From an uncultured Collinsella sp. (GTDB taxonomy: Bacteria > Actinomycetota > Coriobacteriia > Coriobacteriales > Coriobacteriaceae), in assembly GCA_902470265.1 (NCBI GenBank), contig CABRFW010000004.1:1-24955 (forward strand): a DNA stretch of 24,955 nucleotides, given 5' to 3'. The number at the start of each line of letters is the position of its first letter. Within the stretch, counting starts at the first letter, position 1. The notes beneath the pieces were generated by a model, which did not search any database, had not been told where the DNA came from, and was given only the letters and a program-made list of their open reading frames with translations. This document shows positions 13,887 to 20,557 of this stretch, one piece after another. Made by a program: the position numbers and the translations under genes.

Positions 13887-14093
13887 TTAGAGCTGCGACT
13901 CCGACGCCTGGTCCTCATCGTCGCGACAAAGGACTACACCTGCACTTCCCAGCAGCGTGGCCGCGATCAGCGCGCCGACCACGATAGGAGCAGCCCCGCA
14001 TGTCCCCTGAATGCCCGCGACGAGCGCGGCCGTGGGACCAAGGCAGCCAAGCATCAACGCGACGGCGGCAACGGCGATATCTCGAGCATTCAC
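13887..14093 (-). CDS. Small membrane protein, unknown function
   Basis: A 68-residue protein starting at GTG 14093, with TTGGAGG about ten bases upstream. It consists of two hydrophobic segments (about residues 6-27 and 35-56) and a short acidic tail RDDEDQASESQL. Gly and Ala are frequent in the helices. I recognise no family. Codon use is like that of neighbouring genes, and it fills a gap otherwise empty except for the terminator, so it is probably real. The 186-base stretch upstream (14094-14279) holds only weak inverted repeats. Confidence 0.55.
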   Translation of the reverse strand: MNARDIAVAAVALMLGCLGPTAALVAGIQGTCGAAPIVVGALIAATLLGSAGVVLCRDDEDQASESQL

Positions 14094-14279
14094 AAGACCA
14101 CTTCCTCCAAGAGAAAGACCTTATTTCTCAAGAACCAGTGTGCCCCGCATCCATACGCCCAGCGTACCGCCACGGTAAGGGCTCTGTTAACTCAAACGCA
14201 TACATAGAACGGACGTCCTTACGTTGCCCTAAAGCTCGGTAAAGACGCCCGTCCGCCAAATATCCGTGATGCAGAAAAA

Positions 14280-15056
14280 TTACCAACCGGTGTAGTAGTC
14301 AGTGGTTCCGGCAGCGCAGCCGGAGTCATAGACCTTGCAATCGCCCTTGGAGCCCGTAAAGGTCGAGCCCTGGGCCATATCGCCCGCGGCAACAACGTAA
14401 TAGCCGTCGGAATCGCGCCAGAAGCCCTCAGAATCCTGAGTCCATTCGCCCGTGCGATAGTGATAAAGCACATTGCTGCTGTAATAGGTCTCGCGGCGAC
14501 CGTTGTAGTTATTGACACCCGCAGAGCGCGTCAGGCCCGATCCGTTCGCGTAGGACGCGGCAGACGCGTAGGACGGAGTGTAACCGGCGTTGTAGTACGA
14601 AGCCTGGGCGGCCTCGGCAGCCTCCGCCTCGGCGGCAGCAACCTCGAGCGCTTCGCGCTTGGCATCCTCAAGTGCAGTGCGCAGCTCGTCGAGCTCGGTC
14701 GACTTCGCGTCGACCTCCTCCATCGTCAAAAGACTGCCCGCACCGTCGATACAACTCTGCAGTACAGCGCGCTCGTCATCGGTGGCATAGTCACCGTACA
14801 TGTTCATGATGATCTGAGCACGCATCTCAAGGGAATCGCGCTTGGCCTCCATCGAGGCATTCCACTCCTGCATGGAGCCAAAGCCGTCGCTGCGATAGTC
14901 GACGGGCTGCACCAGCGTCGTCTCGGACGGCGTGGATCCAACCGTGTCGGACAGTGTTGCCGCGTGGGCATCAGTTGCACCGGCGCACGCCAAAAGTGCC
15001 ACGGTCAGAGCGGCGGAAAGGGCGGCGGCTTTCGGTTTTCGTGAATCGATCCTCAT
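14280..15056 (-). CDS. Secreted protein with a coiled coil and a C-terminal cell-wall-type domain
   Basis: A 258-residue protein. ATG 15056 follows GGAGG; the open frame extends further upstream but without signal or site. Residues 1-33 are a signal peptide ending DAHAA. Residues 65-150 are Glu/Ala/Leu-rich and probably a coiled coil (EELRTALEDAKREALEVAAAEAE-like heptads). A low-complexity Tyr/Ala/Ser linker follows. The last 80 residues (GVNNYNGRRETYYSS, WRDSDGYYVVAAGDM, CKVYDSGCAAGTTDYYTGW) resemble the C-terminal domain of many secreted coriobacterial proteins, possibly a double-psi barrel as in 3D-domain enzymes. Two cysteines may form a disulfide. A role at the cell wall is likely; enzymatic activity is not shown. 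No anchor is visible. Confidence 0.75.
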   Translation of the reverse strand: MRIDSRKPKAAALSAALTVALLACAGATDAHAATLSDTVGSTPSETTLVQPVDYRSDGFGSMQEWNASMEAKRDSLEMRAQIIMNMYGDYATDDERAVLQSCIDGAGSLLTMEEVDAKSTELDELRTALEDAKREALEVAAAEAEAAEAAQASYYNAGYTPSYASAASYANGSGLTRSAGVNNYNGRRETYYSSNVLYHYRTGEWTQDSEGFWRDSDGYYVVAAGDMAQGSTFTGSKGDCKVYDSGCAAGTTDYYTGW

Positions 15057-15267
15057 GTAGCTGGAAACCTCCGTAGTGCGTTTTTGCTGCGTTTGAGCTG
15101 CGTGTGATTCGATCGCGCTGCATAGTACCCCGAGCAAATCGCGACCTGCGGTTTTACTCAAAAGGCGCACGTCAATTGCGTAAAACTCACATCCTCTCAA
15201 CAGGAGTTTTCCACAACTCGAATGCATAAAGCATGTCAAAAACCCTGTTTTTGCGCCCTGCCTATGC
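15057..15267. other. Intergenic region upstream of the secreted-protein gene
   Basis: The gap from 15057 to 15368 is 312 bases. It holds the sulfhydrylase terminator at 15268-15308 and, on the minus strand, the presumed promoter region of the secreted-protein gene. TACTAT on the minus strand near 15120 could be a -10, but no matching -35 is present. I see no further gene or RNA. Confidence 0.4.
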
Positions 15268-15308
15268 AAAAAAGGCGCCTGCGCAACCATTGTTCGCACA
15301 GGCGCCTT
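15268..15308 (-). terminator. Intrinsic terminator of the O-acetylhomoserine sulfhydrylase gene
   Basis: AAGGCGCCTG (15272-15281) pairs perfectly with 15299-15308, with a short inner stem. Six A residues (15268-15273) give a U-tract on the minus strand. It lies about 60 bases after the stop at 15369. Confidence 0.9.
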
Positions 15309-15368
15309 GAGCAGGCATTTTATGCAGTTATACCTATCGAATCGCAAGGGGTCCTTGCACAAGTCGCC

Positions 15369-16679
15369 TTACTCGTCCAGCGCGGCGAAGGCCTGCTTCA
15401 GATCCCAAATGATGTCCTCGGCGTTCTCGGTACCGATGGAAAGACGGATCGTGGAGGACGTAATGTTCTGCTCGGCGAGCTCCTCGGCAGAGAGCTGGGA
15501 GTGCGTAGTCGTAGCCGGGTGCACGACGAGCGACTTGACGTCGGCCACGTTGGCGAGCAGCGAGAAGACCTGCAGATGATCGATGAACTTCCAAGCTGCC
15601 TCCTGGCCACCCTTAATCTCAAAGGTAAAGATCGAGGCACCACCGTTGGGGAAGTACTTCTGATAGAGCTCGTGATCGGGGTGCTCAGACAGGCTCGGGT
15701 GGTTCACCTTGGCGACGTGGCTGTCGCCAACCAGGAACTCAACGACCTTCTTGGTGTTCTCGACATGGCGGTCGACACGCAGCGACAGGGTCTCGGTGCC
15801 CTGGAGCAAGATCCAGGCGTTAAACGGGCTGATGCAAGCGCCCTCGTCACGCAGCAGGATGGCGCGGACATAGGTCGCGAAGGCGGCAGGGCCGGCGGCC
15901 TCGGCAAACGAGACGCCATGGTAGGAGGGGTTGGGCTCGGCGATCTGCGCATACTTGCCGCTCGCCTTCCAATCGAAGTTGCCGCCATCGACAATCACAC
16001 CGCCCAGCGAGGTACCGTGGCCGCCAATGAACTTAGTTGCGGAGTGAACGACGATGTTGGCGCCATGCTCCAGCGGACGGAACAGATACGGAGTGCCGAA
16101 GGTGTTATCGACGACGACCGGCAGGCCATGCTTCTTGGCGACCTCGGAGATGGCGTCGATGTTGGGAATATCGGAGTTGGGGTTACCGAGCGTCTCGAGA
16201 TAGATGACTGTGGTGTTGTCCTTGATGGCGCCCTCGACCTCGTCCAGGTTGTGGGCATCGACGAAGGTGGTCTCGACACCAAACTGGGAGAGTGTGTGCT
16301 CCAGCAGGTTGTAGGAACCGCCGTAGATGGTCTTTTGAGCCACCACGTGGTCACCGGCCTGGGCAAGAGCCTGCAGGGTATAGGTGATAGCAGCAGCACC
16401 GGAGGCGACGGCGAGACCTGCCACGCCACCCTCGAGTGCGGCGATACGGTCCTCGAAGACGCCCTGGGTGGAGTTGGTCAGACGGCCGTAGATGTTACCG
16501 GCGTCGGCAAGACCAAAGCGGTCGGCGGCGTGCTGGGAGTTGCGGAACACATAGCTCGTGGTCTGGTAGATAGGCACGGCGCGGGAGTCGGATGCAGGAT
16601 CGGCACTCTCCTGGCCAACGTGAAGCTGCAGGGTATCGAAACCAAAGGTGTGCTCGGGGTTGTTGATGAACTGGCTCAT
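15369..16679 (-). CDS. metY: O-acetylhomoserine sulfhydrylase (PLP-dependent)
   Basis: A 436-residue enzyme of the Cys/Met-metabolism PLP family. Lys216 in SATKFIGGHG binds pyridoxal phosphate, Asp191 in VVVDNTFGTPYL contacts the ring nitrogen, and Tyr64 in GNIYGRLTNST lies at the active site. The length of about 430 residues and the N-terminus FDTLQLHVGQ fit O-acetylhomoserine sulfhydrylases, which make homocysteine from O-acetylhomoserine and sulfide, rather than the shorter cystathionine gamma-synthases. It is cytoplasmic. The ATG follows AAGGAG. The 5' leader of about 175 bases contains a small upstream ORF and alternative hairpins, and a LysR regulator is divergently transcribed; both suggest control by sulfur amino acids. 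A methionine gamma-lyase-like activity cannot be excluded. Confidence 0.92.
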   Translation of the reverse strand: MSQFINNPEHTFGFDTLQLHVGQESADPASDSRAVPIYQTTSYVFRNSQHAADRFGLADAGNIYGRLTNSTQGVFEDRIAALEGGVAGLAVASGAAAITYTLQALAQAGDHVVAQKTIYGGSYNLLEHTLSQFGVETTFVDAHNLDEVEGAIKDNTTVIYLETLGNPNSDIPNIDAISEVAKKHGLPVVVDNTFGTPYLFRPLEHGANIVVHSATKFIGGHGTSLGGVIVDGGNFDWKASGKYAQIAEPNPSYHGVSFAEAAGPAAFATYVRAILLRDEGACISPFNAWILLQGTETLSLRVDRHVENTKKVVEFLVGDSHVAKVNHPSLSEHPDHELYQKYFPNGGASIFTFEIKGGQEAAWKFIDHLQVFSLLANVADVKSLVVHPATTTHSQLSAEELAEQNITSSTIRLSIGTENAEDIIWDLKQAFAALDE

Positions 16680-16733
16680 GATGATCTCCTTGATCGAACA
16701 AAAGTAAATAAAAAGAGAGAAGTAAGTCGCTGT

Positions 16734-16765
16734 CTCCTGATCACGCCGACGGGCGCAAACAGGAG
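16734..16765 (-). promoter_or_regulatory. Leader hairpin overlapping the end of the upstream ORF of metY
   Basis: CTCCTG/CAGGAG (16734-16739 with 16760-16765) encloses a 4-bp stem CGCC/GGCG (16744-16747 with 16752-16755). In the transcript it runs from codon 10 of the upstream ORF past its stop, so a ribosome finishing the ORF would open it. The promoter-proximal strand can also pair with the ribosome binding site of the upstream ORF (16798-16807), so the two structures exclude each other. Confidence 0.55.
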
Positions 16766-16794
16766 CCCGGCATTCGTCTTGGTAAGCAATTCAT
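16741..16794 (-). CDS. Putative 17-residue leader peptide upstream of metY
   Basis: On the minus strand a short ORF, MNCLPRRMPGSCLRPSA, starts with ATG six bases after AAAGGAGG, a stronger ribosome binding site than most genes here have. It contains two Cys, two Met, and four Arg codons, including the rare-looking AGA and TTA. It lies between the promoter at 16863-16891 and the sulfhydrylase start, and its end overlaps a hairpin. The strong site, the absence of any longer reading and the sulfur-amino-acid codons support a regulatory leader peptide. I cannot match it to a named leader family. Confidence 0.5.
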   Translation of the reverse strand: MNCLPRRMPGSCLRPSA

Positions 16795-16862
16795 ATGCGG
16801 GCCTCCTTTCGCATCCCGGTTCTGTGGTTGGTTTAATTACCTACCGCCTTTGTGTGTTTTGA

Positions 16863-16891
16863 ATAGTACGAGCATTGTTTCGCTCGGTCAA
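16863..16891 (-). promoter_or_regulatory. Promoter of the metY leader
   Basis: On the minus strand TTGACC (16886-16891) and TACTAT (16863-16868) are exactly 17 bases apart. The spacer contains CGAGC/GCTCG, an inverted repeat that a regulator could bind. The promoter lies between metY and the divergent LysR gene. Confidence 0.7.
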
Positions 16892-16951
16892 TCACTTAAA
16901 AGCGCTAACCTGTTATCGGTTTTATAGATAGCAATCGAAAGGATGGCGTCG

Positions 16952-17890
16952 ATGACCCTTCAGCAGCTTCGTTTTCTGATTGCCGTGGCAGAGTCCGGCT
17001 CAATTAACGCCGCAGCTCAGCGCCTCTATACCGCTCAGTCCAACATCTCAAACGCCGTCAAAAGCCTGGAACAGGAGCTCCACCTGGAGATCTTTACGCG
17101 CTCCAGCCGCGGCGTCACGCTCACCAACGACGGCACCGAGCTTTTGGGCTATGCGCGCCAGGTCGTAGAGCAGGCCGACATGCTCGAGGCGCGCTACGAG
17201 GACGGCGGCACCCCGCAAGCCCGCCTCGCCATCTCCGCCCAGCACTACGCCTTTTCGGTCGAGGCCTTTGTCAACGTGGTCGAGCGCTGCCGCGACAGCA
17301 AGTTCGAGTTCATCATGCGCGAGACCACCACATCGCAGATCATCGATGACGTCCGCGCGTTTCGCAGCGACATCGGCATCCTCTATCTGGACGACTTTAA
17401 CGTCCGCGTTCTGCAGAAGGCTTTTGCCGATGCGCGCGCGAGCTTCCATCCCCTATTCGACGCGACGGTCCACGTCTTCGTTAGCGAGCGCCACCCGCTT
17501 GCCCGCCGCCCGCAGCTGTCCCTTGCCGACCTCACACCATATACGCGCTACAGCTTTGAGCAAGGCACCTCGAACTCCTTCTATTACGCCGAGGAACCTT
17601 TTAGCTATATCCCTTGCGACCGCAACATTCGAGTCTCTGACCGCGGCACGCTCACCAACCTGCTGATCACCTCGAACGGCTACACGCTCTCCACCGGCGT
17701 GCTCTCAAACGAAATGCAATGGGGCATGGCATCGATTCCGCTGGCAGATGCCCCGACGATGCACGTAGGCTATATCATGCACGATGAACGCAAGCCCTCT
17801 TCCCTGTTGCAGCAATACCTCGACGAGCTCGACCGCATCATCCAAGAAAACCAGCCATCAGAGGACGGGGTAGATATGGTAGATTGCTAG
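16952..17890 (+). CDS. LysR family transcriptional regulator
   Basis: A 312-residue regulator. I prefer ATG 16952, eight bases after AAAGGA and giving the classic start MTLQQLRFLIAVAESGS; ATG 16943 sits directly on the site. Residues 1-60 are the winged helix-turn-helix (SINAAAQRLYTAQSNISNAVKSLEQEL). Residues 90-300 are the substrate-type effector domain, with IGILYLDDF and YSFEQGTSNSFYYAEE. LysR proteins usually control the divergent gene in response to a pathway metabolite, so control of the sulfhydrylase is likely, with O-acetylhomoserine or O-acetylserine as a plausible signal. The effector is inferred only. The 272-base gap to metY holds its leader and promoter. Confidence 0.92.
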   Translation: MTLQQLRFLIAVAESGSINAAAQRLYTAQSNISNAVKSLEQELHLEIFTRSSRGVTLTNDGTELLGYARQVVEQADMLEARYEDGGTPQARLAISAQHYAFSVEAFVNVVERCRDSKFEFIMRETTTSQIIDDVRAFRSDIGILYLDDFNVRVLQKAFADARASFHPLFDATVHVFVSERHPLARRPQLSLADLTPYTRYSFEQGTSNSFYYAEEPFSYIPCDRNIRVSDRGTLTNLLITSNGYTLSTGVLSNEMQWGMASIPLADAPTMHVGYIMHDERKPSSLLQQYLDELDRIIQENQPSEDGVDMVDC

Positions 17891-17953
17891 CTCTCGGCGA
17901 ATGCGGCGCTACAATGGTCACTCACACGAAACGTACCCAACGAAAGGAACCAT

Positions 17954-18439
17954 GTGAAGGTCATCATCTACACCGACGGCTCGGCCCGATCAAATCCGGG
18001 ACGCGGCGGCTACGGCGCCGTGCTCAAATACACCAACCCCGCCGGCAAGACCTTCACCTCCGAGCTTTCACGCGGCTACGCCAAGACCACCAACAACCGC
18101 ATGGAACTCATGGCGGTCATCGTGGCGCTCGAGGCGCTCAACCGCCCCTGCGACGTCGAGGTCCATTCCGATTCGCAGTACGTCGTCAACGCCTTCAACA
18201 AGCACTGGATCGACGGCTGGAAAAAACGCGGCTGGAAGACCGCCAACAAGCAGCCCGTCAAGAACCGCGATCTGTGGGAGCGCCTGCTCACCGCAAAGAG
18301 CAAGCACAAAGTGGAGTTCATCTGGGTTAAGGGCCACGCCGGCCATGAGCTCAATGAGCGCTGCGACGAGCTTGCCACCACGGCGGCCGACGGCAGCAAC
18401 CTCGATATCGACGCCGGCTTTAACGAGAGCGACCTGTAA
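17954..18439 (+). CDS. rnhA: Ribonuclease HI
   Basis: A 161-residue enzyme that cuts the RNA strand of RNA-DNA hybrids, removing R-loops and primers. It starts at GTG 17954 behind GAAAGGA. The four metal-binding acids are all present: Asp8 in YTDGSARSNPG, Glu51 in NNRMELMAV, Asp73 in VHSDSQYVV and the Asp in KGHAGHELNERCDELA, which also holds the catalytic His. The Lys/Trp-rich handle KHWIDGWKKRGWK is typical of type HI. Length is normal for the family. It is followed after 75 bases by an oxidoreductase gene with no obvious functional link. Confidence 0.97.
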   Translation: MKVIIYTDGSARSNPGRGGYGAVLKYTNPAGKTFTSELSRGYAKTTNNRMELMAVIVALEALNRPCDVEVHSDSQYVVNAFNKHWIDGWKKRGWKTANKQPVKNRDLWERLLTAKSKHKVEFIWVKGHAGHELNERCDELATTAADGSNLDIDAGFNESDL

Positions 18440-18464
18440 CGGCGTTTTCACACGCTATTTCCTG

Positions 18465-18510
18465 CCCCCTCGCGCTACACTCATCCTGTAAACCGAACGG
18501 CACGAGGGGG
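18465..18510 (+). promoter_or_regulatory. Inverted repeat covering the ribosome binding site of the second oxidoreductase gene
   Basis: CCCCCTCG (18465-18472) is the perfect complement of CGAGGGGG (18503-18510), which contains the ribosome binding site for the ATG at 18515. In a transcript reading through from rnhA the site would be masked. A possible -10 (TACACT, 18476-18481) lies between the arms, so a transcript from there would lack the masking arm. Confidence 0.35.
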
Positions 18511-18514
18511 ATAC

Positions 18515-19621
18515 ATGCTGCGTATAGCGACCATCGGCACATCCATGATTACCGACGACTTTATCCAGGTCGTCAACGCCAACGACCAAGCCGCGTTTGT
18601 GGGCACGCTCTCGCGCGATGCCAATCGCGGTACCGCCTTCACCACTAAGCACGGCGGCGAGCGTAACTTCACCGCGCTTGACGAGCTTGCGTCCGCTGCC
18701 GACGTCGACGCCGTCTATATCGGCAGCCCCAACGCGCTCCATCACGAGCAGGCCCTTGCCTGCATCGCCGGTGGCAAGCACGTCATCGTCGAGAAACCCT
18801 TCTGTGCCACCGAAGCGCAGGCGCTGGAAGTCTTCCGCGCTGCCGAGGCAGCAGGTGTCGTGGCCCTCGAGGCCATGCGTCCCCTCCACGACCCCGCCTT
18901 CCACGCCATCGAGGACGCCCTGGGCGAGATCGCCCCCATCCGCCGTGCCTCATTGCGCTTTGGCAAATATTCCTCGCGCTATAACGAGATTCTCGCGGGA
19001 CGCGCCACCAATATCTTCGACTGCAATATGGCATCGGGTTCCCTCATGGACATTGGCGTCTACACCGTCGAGCCCATGGTCGAGATTTTCGGCATGCCCT
19101 CCGGCCTTACGAGCATGGCTACTCTGCTCGACCCCACCACGCGACAGCTCACGCACGGCCCCATCGACGGCTGCGGTTCCATCCTCGCCAGCTACGGCGG
19201 CGGCCGTATCTCCGTCGAGCTCGCGCACTCCAAAATAACAAATGACCTGCTGCCCTCGCAGATCGAAGGCGAGCGCGGCACTATCCAGATCGACCATCTG
19301 TCCACGCCCCGCAACGTCCGCATCGACTATCGCGGCGACGTCGCACGCGGCTCGGCGACCGAGGCACCGCGCGAACAGGGCGACAACGGCCGCGTGCTCG
19401 ACCTGCCCAAATCGAGCAACACGATGGAATACGAGCTCGCCGACTTTATCACCGCCATCAACGGCGTTCATCACGTCAAAGATGAGATTTGGGAAACGCC
19501 GGCAGGACGTCACGAGCTCGGACACTACCGCGATGTCACGCTTGTCTCGTTGCGCATCATGGATGCCGTGCGCCAGCAGGCCGGCATAACCTTCCCGGCC
19601 GACGCAGGCAAGCAGGCATAG
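18515..19621 (+). CDS. Gfo/Idh/MocA family oxidoreductase
   Basis: A 368-residue protein. The N-terminal fold begins MLRIATIGTSMITDDFI; the usual GxGxxA loop is replaced by GTSMIT, seen in a subgroup of the family. VEKPF near residue 92 is the Lys-Pro motif. The later segments EAMRPLHDPAF, GSLMDIGVYTVEPMVEIFG and LADFITAINGV fit the C-terminal substrate domain. It probably oxidises or reduces a sugar or related polyol with NAD(P), but the substrate is unknown. The ATG has GAGGGGG upstream. The acylphosphatase gene begins two bases after its stop, so the two are probably translated together. It is not closely similar to the member at 9507-10526. Confidence 0.9.
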   Translation: MLRIATIGTSMITDDFIQVVNANDQAAFVGTLSRDANRGTAFTTKHGGERNFTALDELASAADVDAVYIGSPNALHHEQALACIAGGKHVIVEKPFCATEAQALEVFRAAEAAGVVALEAMRPLHDPAFHAIEDALGEIAPIRRASLRFGKYSSRYNEILAGRATNIFDCNMASGSLMDIGVYTVEPMVEIFGMPSGLTSMATLLDPTTRQLTHGPIDGCGSILASYGGGRISVELAHSKITNDLLPSQIEGERGTIQIDHLSTPRNVRIDYRGDVARGSATEAPREQGDNGRVLDLPKSSNTMEYELADFITAINGVHHVKDEIWETPAGRHELGHYRDVTLVSLRIMDAVRQQAGITFPADAGKQA

Positions 19622-19623
19622 CG

Positions 19624-20034
19624 ATGGGCTTCTTCGATACGTTCTTCTCCAGCGTCGCCGGCGGCGGCCGCGAACCCCAAAAGCCTTCTGGCGTCGAGCT
19701 CGAGCTGCGCCGTAGGCTCACCGTGCTCGCAAGTGACGAGGCCACTCAAGACGCCCCGCAGCGCTATTTCCTGCGGTGGGAGGGGCAGGTCCAGGGCGTC
19801 GGTTTCCGCTTTACCAACACCAACCTCGCGCAGGCACGCGCGCTCACCGGCTGGGTGCGTAACATGGAAGACGGCTCAGTCGAGATGGAGATACAGGGAG
19901 CTCCGGCAGACATCCTATCTCATCTCGAGGCACTTCATGCCTCCTACGAGCGCATGGGAACGCGTTTTCGCCTTGTAGATGCCCAGGCCCGAGCCCCACT
20001 TGCCAATGAAGACGGTTTCAGTCCTCATTATTAG
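19624..20034 (+). CDS. Acylphosphatase with an N-terminal extension
   Basis: A 136-residue protein. Residues 47-136 are an acylphosphatase domain: RYFLRWEGQVQGVGFRFTN contains the phosphate loop with the catalytic Arg, and TGWVRNMEDGSVEMEIQG contains the catalytic Asn. It hydrolyses acyl phosphates such as acetyl phosphate or 1,3-bisphosphoglycerate. Most bacterial acylphosphatases are about 90 residues. Here a 46-residue leader of no known family precedes the domain, starting MGFFDTFFSSVAGGG. The ATG is two bases after the oxidoreductase stop with only a weak binding site, pointing to coupling. An internal start nearer the domain has no convincing site, so the extension is probably real. Confidence 0.88.
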   Translation: MGFFDTFFSSVAGGGREPQKPSGVELELRRRLTVLASDEATQDAPQRYFLRWEGQVQGVGFRFTNTNLAQARALTGWVRNMEDGSVEMEIQGAPADILSHLEALHASYERMGTRFRLVDAQARAPLANEDGFSPHY

Positions 20035-20095
20035 TATTGTGTGCTAAATACGGTATCATTTACCTACGACCGTTGATAGAAAAGAGGCGAGGCGC

Positions 20096-20476
20096 ATGGC
20101 GGTGCAAAGAAGGAATACCAAGCAGCGAAAGCTGGTTCTTGACGCCGTGCGCCAAAGCTACAACCATCCCACCGCCGACGAAATCTACAACGTCGTGCGC
20201 GCGCAGGATGACAAAATCAGCCGCGGTACGGTCTACCGCAACCTCAATCTCTTGGCCGACGCCGGCGAGATCCTCTCCATCAAGACGCCGGGCGGCAGCC
20301 GCTTCGATCGCACGATCGAGCCGCACGCACATATCATCTGCACCTCATGCAGCCGCGTCATCGACGTACCGCTCCCCTTCGATGCCCAGCTCGACGCCAA
20401 AGCGTCCGAGCAAATCGGCTGGCACGTCACGTCGCACTACACCATCTTCGAGGGTCTCTGCCCCGACTGCCGGTAG
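20096..20476 (+). CDS. Fur-family regulator, PerR type
   Basis: A 126-residue metal-dependent repressor. Residues 10-60 are the winged helix (HPTADEIYNVV, ISRGTVYRNLNLLADAG). Structural zinc is held by C82-T-S-C85 and C122-P-D-C125. The regulatory-metal residues His24, Asp71, His77, His79 and Asp90 have the spacing of Bacillus PerR (His37, Asp85, His91, His93, Asp104), including the Asp that PerR uses where Fur and Zur differ. It therefore probably senses peroxide by metal-catalysed oxidation of a His. Its targets are not visible, although peroxide defence and iron genes are usual. The ATG follows AGAGGCGAGG. The stop codon lies in the palindrome at 20473-20557. Confidence 0.88.
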   Translation: MAVQRRNTKQRKLVLDAVRQSYNHPTADEIYNVVRAQDDKISRGTVYRNLNLLADAGEILSIKTPGGSRFDRTIEPHAHIICTSCSRVIDVPLPFDAQLDAKASEQIGWHVTSHYTIFEGLCPDCR

Positions 20477-20557
20477 ATGTTTGGAACATGCCTTAAAATC
20501 CACCTTTCCGCACTTTGCAGCAAAAAGTAGATTCCTAGACATGTCCCAAATGTCTAC
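20473..20557. repeat. 85-bp palindromic element between convergent genes, containing both stop codons
   Basis: Outer arms 20473-20490 (GTAGATGTTTGGAACATG) and 20540-20557 form an 18-bp stem with two wobble pairs and one mismatch. An inner stem pairs 20497-20507 with 20523-20533, around a loop CCGCACTTTGCAGC. The TAG of the PerR gene and the TAG of the HAD gene lie in the first and last bases of the outer stem. It probably acts as a two-way terminator or RNA-stabilising end. No T-run follows on either strand. Confidence 0.75.

Noticed and set aside
12842..13918. Open frame on the minus strand opposite the ketopantoate-reductase-like gene
   Set aside because: It crosses the 13813-13855 terminator and is antisense to a conserved enzyme.
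16680..16860. SAM riboswitch upstream of metY
   Set aside because: I could not place the conserved core of any SAM class I know; the leader ORF and alternative stems explain the region better.
15222..16862. Long open frame on the plus strand opposite metY
   Set aside because: It runs antisense through the terminator, the gene and its leader, and shows no recognisable domain; the PLP enzyme on the other strand is certain.
20036..20090. PerR box and promoter upstream of the PerR-type gene
   Set aside because: ATTATTAGTATT is AT-rich but does not form the inverted repeat of a PerR box, and the hexamers are poor.
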